64,000 bases of DNA from Stenopsyche tienmushanensis. Taxonomy: Eukaryota > Arthropoda > Insecta > Trichoptera > Stenopsychidae. Location of the stretch: contig WACJ01000047.1 in the NCBI GenBank assembly GCA_008973525.1, positions 1,302,001 through 1,366,000 of the forward strand, given 5' to 3'. The notes below the pieces were generated by a model. The model was given only the letters and a program-made list of their open reading frames with translations. It did no database searches and was not told the DNA's origin. The position numbers and the translations under genes are program-made. Shown here piece after piece: positions 58,301 through 64,000 of the stretch (position 1 is its first letter; each line of letters opens with the position of its first letter).

Positions 58301-61090
58301 TTAGGGGGGCCTAAATATTAACCCTATCCACCTCTTAAATAAGATAGAGGCGAGGTCGATCGATGCTGATCTCACTAAGGCGTTTCCTGAAGAGAAGACG
58401 CGGCACTTCATAGACACTGCAGCTCTACGAAGGAGCGCCTCGAGTTGGGGAATGCGCCCGTAGAGGAACATTCCCGATGCACTACAACTCCTGGGCAGCC
58501 CGAATAGTGCTCTATAACAATTGTTATATTGCACCCGTAGCTGTCGCATGCTGCTCTGCCGGAACTGTGTCCAAAGTTCTCCCGTGTACATGGACGTGCA
58601 ATACGTTAGGAAAAGCTGACGCTTGACTGCATCGCTGCATTTAAAGAAGCGTCGCGCCAACATGTTTCCCCGCATGCACATGGCTCTTCTTTGCCTGTCT
58701 ATATCGGCATCATCGCTGAGATTGTCGTTGAAGATATGCCCGAGATATTTAACCTCCCGAACTACGTTGAGTTCATTTCCCTCGATGGATACAGGAGGGA
58801 CGTGATCCGGGGCCTTCCCGTCTCGGAACACCATCACCACTGACTTCGATATATTGAATGTCAATTTGTGTGTGATGGTGTAGTCCACGCAGACGTCCAA
58901 TAGCGTTCTCAGTGCCTTGATTGAGGGCGCCAACAGCACCATGTCATCAGCATAAAAGATATGGTTGATGCTCCTTCCACCCACCTGGCAGCCCACTGCG
59001 GTCTCTCTGAGTGCCGCGGAGAGCTCGTCCATGTACAGGTTGAAAAGGTCTGGCGACATAGAGCCACCCTGTCTGACTCCGCACCCAGTGCTGAAAGAAC
59101 TCGACAGAAGACCATCCCAGCGAACCGAATAGCGCTGCCCTCGATACCAACTGGCCAACAGATCGACCAGAGTAGAAGGGGCTCCTCTCTTCAAAAGTTT
59201 ATCCCAAAGTAGACTTCGATCGACGCGATCAAATGCCTTGCTAAGGTCGAGAAAGCAAGCATAGACAACAGTCCTTCTGCTGGTGTAATACCTGATGACT
59301 TGCTTGAGCGTGTATATGGCCAAACTGGTAGAAGTGTTTGATTTAAAACCAAACTGTGCATCGTCGGTGTAAAGGTAGGCTTTTAGCTTCCCGTGCACAA
59401 TTTTTTCCAGCAGTTTGGCCAAGATGGTGGCGATTGCAATGGGTCTGTAGTTATCAGTCAGTGTCGCAGCGAGTTTAGCCGATTTGACAATCGGAACAAC
59501 TACAGACATACTCAGGTCGGCAGGCACGTAGTTATGCACGAGCATTCCGTTGAATAACGTTTTCAGGGCAAGCAATAAGGAAGGTCCGCCGAGCGTAATG
59601 TGCTCGGCACAGAGTCCATCATGACCACAAGACTTTTTACCAGAGAGCGTTTTGAGTGCGTCCTTGATCTCGCTCAAAGTAATAACACAAGCAGCGCTAT
59701 GTGTCGACAGAGCTGAAGACCGGGCAGAAGAAGAAGCGATCGTAGCGGAAAACATCGACATAGAGAAATGTTGCCTAAAATTTTCAGCAGCGTCGATCCC
59801 GGTGAAACCGTCGACGTGAGCCGGAGGGCCGGCCTTGGAACCGAGCGCAATTCCAGCCAGACGCCAAAAGCCTCCAAAGTCACCTTTTTTATAGGCCAGA
59901 GCTATGCGATCCATCTTTTTTTGTTCATTAGCGTATCGGCAGTTCTTCAGCGCGAGTTTAAAAATTTTTCGCGTTCTGATTCTGCGATCGGCAAGCGCTC
60001 CCTCAGCAGGGCGGCCAGCAGCTAACCAATCCTTGAAGGCTTCCCTCGCGTCGCAGTACACATCCGAGACATTTTCTTTCCAACCAGCGATGGCATTAAA
60101 TTTCTTCGCGGATTTATGTTGTTTACAACGACTAAATGCCTTAATGGCTCCAGAACGCATAATCATCACAATATTAGCGTAATGACTATCAATTAGAGCA
60201 CGATGCTCATTAACAGTGCAATTAGTCGTGCAAAACTGTTGGTTCATGTACTTGTATAAAGGTCCAATAAGATTGGAGACGAACCTTTCATATATGAATA
60301 TGTCGTACGGCGAGGTCGGCCTCCAACTAGCGGGATCACTGGGACGATTCCCATGTGAGGGGTCGTCAAGGTGGAGTTGTAAGTTACCCAGCGTAACTAT
60401 CATGGGACGGTGATCTGACCAGACTGTGTCTTCGCGAACGATCAAGCTCAGAACAGATGACTCGATGCTCTGGGAGACGATGCAATGGTCGAGCCATCTC
60501 AGCGAGCCGTGAGAGTCACTGACATACGTGAAAGTCTCTTCGGGCAGTTTCTCCCTGTCGAGGATCGTCATATGGCTTTCGCTACACATTGAGGTGAGCT
60601 CAGACCAAAATCGAGTGCCGGGGTGGGCGTTGAAGTCACCCATGAAGATAAATTCGCAGGGAGTGTTTTCTTCAATAACCGCGTTAACCAAGCCAAAGCA
60701 AGAACAGAATTCCTCGAGATTCTCAGCGGAATCGGTGGGCATATATACTGAGAACAGTAATAGGTCGGTATTCGGCCGTTTGATTTTGATACCTTGTACT
60801 CTCGGGCTTTGGATGTCCACAGCTATCACTTTGATGGTTTTTCGGTACAGGATAGCTACACCACCGAAAGGTCTACCGACCAGCGGGCCCGCACTGCTGT
60901 CCACTGAGGAAGTTCCCACACCGTCAAATTCCAAATGAATACTTTTAAGAAAATTTAATTCAGATTCGAGCAGCCAAGTTTCCTGCAGCAGGACGATGTC
61001 GACCTCATCGCATAGGTCTGCGATATAGTGTTCGACTCTACGGAGGGATCTGCAATTGAAGCTGACAATTTTTAGTTTATTTAGCTCCAT
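58301..61090 (-). CDS. ORF2: endonuclease-reverse transcriptase
   Basis: This 929-aa ORF encodes the enzyme that nicks the target DNA and copies the element RNA by target-primed reverse transcription. Residues 6-232 form an APE-type endonuclease: SFNCRS (N12), QETW (E37), GDFNAHPG (D152, N154), WLDH (D201) and SDHRP (D226, H227), the expected catalytic set. Residues about 480-780 form the reverse transcriptase, with SCGHDGL, NYRPIAI, QFGFKSN, FLDLSKAFD (D615), GVRQGGSMSP and FYADDMVLL (D715, D716), so all three catalytic Asp are present. The C-terminus (780-929) has VKYLGH and a thumb/connection region; no RNase H motif was seen. The length is normal for the group and there is no stop or frameshift. 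It starts inside the end of ORF1, overlapping by 14 bases, suggesting reinitiation after ORF1 termination. Confidence 0.92.
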   Translation of the reverse strand: MELNKLKIVSFNCRSLRRVEHYIADLCDEVDIVLLQETWLLESELNFLKSIHLEFDGVGTSSVDSSAGPLVGRPFGGVAILYRKTIKVIAVDIQSPRVQGIKIKRPNTDLLLFSVYMPTDSAENLEEFCSCFGLVNAVIEENTPCEFIFMGDFNAHPGTRFWSELTSMCSESHMTILDREKLPEETFTYVSDSHGSLRWLDHCIVSQSIESSVLSLIVREDTVWSDHRPMIVTLGNLQLHLDDPSHGNRPSDPASWRPTSPYDIFIYERFVSNLIGPLYKYMNQQFCTTNCTVNEHRALIDSHYANIVMIMRSGAIKAFSRCKQHKSAKKFNAIAGWKENVSDVYCDAREAFKDWLAAGRPAEGALADRRIRTRKIFKLALKNCRYANEQKKMDRIALAYKKGDFGGFWRLAGIALGSKAGPPAHVDGFTGIDAAENFRQHFSMSMFSATIASSSARSSALSTHSAACVITLSEIKDALKTLSGKKSCGHDGLCAEHITLGGPSLLLALKTLFNGMLVHNYVPADLSMSVVVPIVKSAKLAATLTDNYRPIAIATILAKLLEKIVHGKLKAYLYTDDAQFGFKSNTSTSLAIYTLKQVIRYYTSRRTVVYACFLDLSKAFDRVDRSLLWDKLLKRGAPSTLVDLLASWYRGQRYSVRWDGLLSSSFSTGCGVRQGGSMSPDLFNLYMDELSAALRETAVGCQVGGRSINHIFYADDMVLLAPSIKALRTLLDVCVDYTITHKLTFNISKSVVMVFRDGKAPDHVPPVSIEGNELNVVREVKYLGHIFNDNLSDDADIDRQRRAMCMRGNMLARRFFKCSDAVKRQLFLTYCTSMYTGELWTQFRQSSMRQLRVQYNNCYRALFGLPRSCSASGMFLYGRIPQLEALLRRAAVSMKCRVFSSGNALVRSASIDLASILFKRWIGLIFRPP

Positions 61091-62135
61091 TTTTGTGGGT
61101 AGAGATTCTTCGGTAGCGACGAAATAGAATTCCGACTGGCCATGTATCAGGGGACATTAATTTGCCCATCAGCGAAGCTTCGGCGAGGACCACAAAAGAA
61201 GCAAACTTACAGTCGGTATTATTAGAAGACAGAAGTCGCACTTTGCATTTGATTTCATGTGTTTTGCTTAAATATTCTTCTATGGTTTGCGCAGCAGTCG
61301 AGGGTGCAAACCTAGAGATATAGACCTCCGCTTCTGGCATGAAAACCTGGAAACCGGCGTCAGAACCAGTTCCTTTAATGTTGGCATTTCTTCGTCTACG
61401 CTTGAACGTAGTGAATCCATCGCTGGGTGGTTCACGGGTTGGCTTAGGCGTAGGCACTTTGATTAACGTAGGTGACGGCTCGACCATAACAGCTGGACTA
61501 GGAATTGAAGTCGCTTTGCGTGGATTGTATCTATTTGTGGCGAGAATGGTTTGCGATCCCCGAATTTGAGTCGCCGACGCGAAGGACTCATTAACAATTG
61601 CTGACTTTTTATTAGTTGTGCCAATAACATTAACATTATTATTAACATTATTAATGTCGGCCAAGCTAACATTTTTGACCCGTTTAAGAGCTTGAATTTC
61701 TTCGCGCAGACTCGAAACCTCAGACACCAGGGAGTCAAATTTCGGTGTTTGTGCAACTTTCAACTGCGTCACTTCGGCTTTCAGCTCCTGCAGCGATTTA
61801 AGTAGAACTGTGACATCGATGTAATCAAATGTCACAGGAGGCAGCTTACGGAGGTTAATGGCGGCGAACTGTGGCAGTGAGGAAGGCTCGGACTCCTTTA
61901 GGATTTTAAGAATGTCCTGCAGAGCTCGGAGGCGCTTTCCCTCTCCTTGGCGGCGGGTGCAACGAATCCGCGGAGTGACAGCGGCGAGGACCTCATGAGC
62001 CTTGATCACTTCCTCATCAGTGAAGACGCTACACAGGTGGATGATGGAAGGCTCGTCCAGAGTGTCAATTTTATTGACGACAAAAGTCAATAGTTCGTTT
62101 ATAATAATTTTGCACGAGGCGCACGGGGACTCCAT
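61077..62135 (-). CDS. ORF1: putative RNA-binding nucleoprotein
   Basis: This 352-aa ORF precedes ORF2 in the element and by position is the nucleic-acid-binding chaperone that packages the element RNA. The N-terminus has a CASC pair (C5, C8), which might bind zinc, and a helical region to about residue 80. Residues 105-152 have the heptad spacing of a coiled coil (LLKSLQELKAEVTQLK, LVSEVSSLREEIQALK), probably for multimerisation. A low-complexity linker rich in Asn, Pro, Thr and Ser follows, then a basic patch KRRRR (245-249). Residues 268-342 (AEVYISRFAPSTAAQTIEEY to WPVGILFRRYRR) look like an RRM-type fold. There are no CCHC knuckles. The Met at 62135 follows a GC-rich leader. The function is inferred from position and architecture. 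Confidence 0.85.
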   Translation of the reverse strand: MESPCASCKIIINELLTFVVNKIDTLDEPSIIHLCSVFTDEEVIKAHEVLAAVTPRIRCTRRQGEGKRLRALQDILKILKESEPSSLPQFAAINLRKLPPVTFDYIDVTVLLKSLQELKAEVTQLKVAQTPKFDSLVSEVSSLREEIQALKRVKNVSLADINNVNNNVNVIGTTNKKSAIVNESFASATQIRGSQTILATNRYNPRKATSIPSPAVMVEPSPTLIKVPTPKPTREPPSDGFTTFKRRRRNANIKGTGSDAGFQVFMPEAEVYISRFAPSTAAQTIEEYLSKTHEIKCKVRLLSSNNTDCKFASFVVLAEASLMGKLMSPDTWPVGILFRRYRRISTHKNGAK

Positions 62136-62170
62136 AATGACGGCGTCCGCGCGTAATGCGTATTAATTAC

Positions 62171-63209
62171 GTACTCTACGTACCTACTTTTCGTTCCTTT
62201 TTAAAGATATTTTGAAAATTCAACCAAACTCAAGAAACTATCGAGCTAAACTTGACTTCGAGCTGATTTATAGGAACATTAATTTTGTTTATACAAAAGA
62301 TTTAAACAAATGTATTGTGAAAGAAAGGTTACTCAGCTCCAAACGCTCCTACCTGACCTGACTCCCTAGTTCACAGCGGTTCCGACGTGCTCTTAATTAC
62401 GCCCTATAACTTCGTAAATATTTCATATTCCGATTTTTCTCTTTTACAGTATACTCTTAATATGCCATACTTTCGAAATACGTTATAAAAAAAATATTTT
62501 TTTAAACGTTGTAAAGGGTTTGTCCCCCTTAGCTTTGGAACTGTGTTGTCAAATCTAGGTAGGCATGAGTTCCTTTTTGCCCAGTATCAAAACCAAAAAC
62601 TTGCTAGCCTTTTTGCAAACAGTACTAAATCTAACAAAACCAAATCCACAGACTTTATAAATCTTTAAAAATGTTTATCTAAAAACTTATATAACTAGCC
62701 AATACATGTTCGGCTTAACCCAAAATACCGCTAAAGATCTTGATAATTTTGACAAAAACTTGTCAAAAAAAAAGTCAAACTGTGGTTCGTATATCAATAA
62801 AACAATAGAAATGAGCTTTTGAAGGACCTAATGCATATATTGTATTTATTAAGTATATACAATATCAATGATACCCTGACATTAAAGTCTTTTATTAAAA
62901 ATTAAACTTCTGTCTTAAAATTTAGATGGAGTAATAATCATTGAATCTTTAAGTAACCCGAGAGGGTGAATCGCTCACAGATCCCATAAAATGTTAATTA
63001 GTAATTAAAAAAATAGTTGTTAATAAAAAATGTAATTTTATAAAGTATTCTTGGATTTAAAAAAATCTCAATTTGGATATCAGCGCAAGAAGATGGAATT
63101 TTTTGTTTTATCGGTTGAATTAAGTGTCCTCTTGGAAAGATTTTATATCTGGCATTTTTTAGTAAGCTTTACAGTGATGTAAAAAGCGTTCACAAGATCT
63201 ATTTGTTAG
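62171..63209. other. AT-rich spacer
   Basis: No gene recognised. It may include the outer part of the retrotransposon leader up to about 62400. GACCTGACTCC at 62355-62365 is the exact reverse complement of bases 57895-57905 on the other side of the element. Confidence 0.55.
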
Positions 63210-63870
63210 AAGGGCAATTAATCAAGTTGTCGCGTCGTCTACTCGGTCAAAAAAAGTGACGCGGCTGAAGGGTGCGACAAAAAAGGAATCAAAACATCCC
63301 CCCCGATAAGAATGGATTTTGGACATCGATCTTAAATCGTATTTTTCAGGCACAGTCTGATGGAAAATATAGGTTTTTCATTATATGAGCATAATGTGCG
63401 TATGTAAATGAGGTGCTCCGAGCGTCGATAATCCGTTCGCAGTTGTCTGGCAGCGTGTTTTTTCTCGCGATATGCGAGCTGAATGAAAAATGTGTTCGCT
63501 TAGTGCTTTAAGTATAGATAAAGGCCTCGGCACGAACTCGAGGATCATTTTTCAAATTCGGCAGACGGCGCATCAATTTTTATACGTAGCCCCTCTCACA
63601 AAGTGAAAAATAGTGACGCTCACCTGGAGGAGATGACAAATGGTGTGCGCGTGTCACCTGCGGAAGACACGTGTGTCTCTTGTAAGCCACGTCTGCAGCC
63701 AACCACCAGTGTCCCGTGCTTCCACCTCATCTGCCCCATTTTGGATTTTCAGCTTTAACAGCATATTTCATATGAAGAACACTTCTCTGCCTTGGCCCGT
63801 CTCCTTTGAAAAATGGCAAATATCCGACAGCCGCCTTATCAGGCATAAATACTCTGCGGTGTAAAAAATT
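63210..63870. promoter_or_regulatory. GC-richer island with E-boxes
   Basis: The block is richer in G+C and CpG than its neighbours. It contains CACCTG cores at about 63622 and 63655 and a CACGTG core within AGACACGTGTGTCT near 63667. The 74-aa plus ORF (63640-63864) matches nothing I know. Clustered E-boxes suggest a possible regulatory element; this is inference from motif and composition only. Confidence 0.25.
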
Positions 63871-64000
63871 TGATGCATTATTCTCGACTGACATCGAGAA
63901 ATAGTGCGGTGGTGTCAGAAGTATGTACCATAAAGTCGAAAATCAAATACGCATATTTGTCAGAAATGCGAAGCCATCTAGAGGTTATTATTTTTTAAAA

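Larger units (their letters stand above)
57913..62170 (-). mobile_element. Non-LTR retrotransposon, CR1/Jockey-superfamily-like, both ORFs intact
   Basis: Read on the minus strand it runs from a short GC-rich leader through ORF1 (62135-61077) and ORF2 (61090-58301). A T-rich 3' UTR follows, then an AATAAA signal (57946-57941) and a TAAA-repeat tail ending at 57913. Two overlapping intact ORFs, an APE-type endonuclease before the reverse transcriptase, no RNase H visible after it and a microsatellite tail place it in the CR1/L2/Jockey group of non-LTR elements. The exact clade needs a tree. The 5' boundary is approximate, taken from the drop in G+C after 62170; the true end could lie up to about 62400. 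No clear target-site duplication was found. Confidence 0.85.

Noticed and set aside
58909..60938. Many ORFs on the other strand or in other frames over the retrotransposon (for example 60528-60938 plus, 136 aa)
   Set aside because: They overlap the ORF2 reading frame, whose endonuclease and reverse transcriptase motifs are unmistakable; the others are by-products of its GC-rich codons.
57895..62365. Target-site duplication of the retrotransposon
   Set aside because: I looked for a direct repeat of the bases next to the tail (GCTTGAAGACC on the sense strand) beyond the 5' end and found none; only inverted words match.
1..64000. LTR retrotransposons, rRNA or telomeric repeats
   Set aside because: No long direct repeats, no gag-pol signature, and no rRNA or telomere-like sequence was seen.

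Overview
This looks like a window of AT-rich eukaryotic nuclear DNA, most likely from an arthropod. I infer that from the mix of degraded transposon families (mariner, Tc1, Tigger/pogo, BED-type hAT, Helitron, R1-like, RTE-like and CR1/Jockey-like non-LTR elements), the long stretches without genes, and the lack of any bacterial gene organisation. A hemipteran-like insect would fit, but the species cannot be fixed from the sequence. I recognise no host protein-coding exon, tRNA or rRNA. Every coding sequence I can name belongs to a mobile element.

Layout. 1-6.4 kb: AT-rich, nothing recognisable. 6.4-12 kb: a plus-strand mariner copy (6420-7135), a reverse-transcriptase remnant (8865-9185) and a long decayed hAT transposase on the minus strand (10620-11945). 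12.3-12.8 kb: a GC-richer island. 13.85-14.91 kb: a Tigger-like element with both ends and a TA target duplication. 16.3-16.8 kb: a hAT C-terminal remnant and one copy of a dispersed repeat. 17-28 kb: mostly featureless, with a TTAA-flanked repeat family copy (23833-24622) and a 109-bp TTAA mini-element (27135-27243). 28.4-29.6 kb: an R1-like reverse transcriptase remnant next to a Tc1 remnant. 33.2-33.5 kb: a mariner scrap abutting a 20-22 bp minisatellite. 34.4 and 40.1 kb: two more copies of the TTAA family, the second with both ends. 43.8-46.7 kb: a Helitron with both termini but a deleted gene. 48.15-50.1 kb: a stack of two TTAA elements sharing one TTAA and a truncated mariner. 52.6-52.9 kb: a Tigger-like terminus and the second copy of the 16.7-kb repeat.

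The right-hand part holds the best preserved feature: a minus-strand non-LTR retrotransposon (57913 to about 62170) with two uninterrupted, overlapping ORFs. ORF1 (352 aa) has a coiled coil and an RRM-like C-terminus. ORF2 (929 aa) has an endonuclease and a reverse transcriptase with all catalytic motifs visible. It ends in a T-rich 3' UTR (sense strand) and a TAAA-repeat tail. It is the only candidate here for recent or current activity.

Several islands visibly richer in G+C than their surroundings (near 12.3-12.8, 19.0-19.3, 25.0-25.2, 32.3-32.7, 41.0-41.4, 55.7-56.2 and 63.2-63.9 kb) carry no recognisable gene. They may be regulatory or conserved non-coding DNA, which would suit a large intron or intergenic region, but that is inference.
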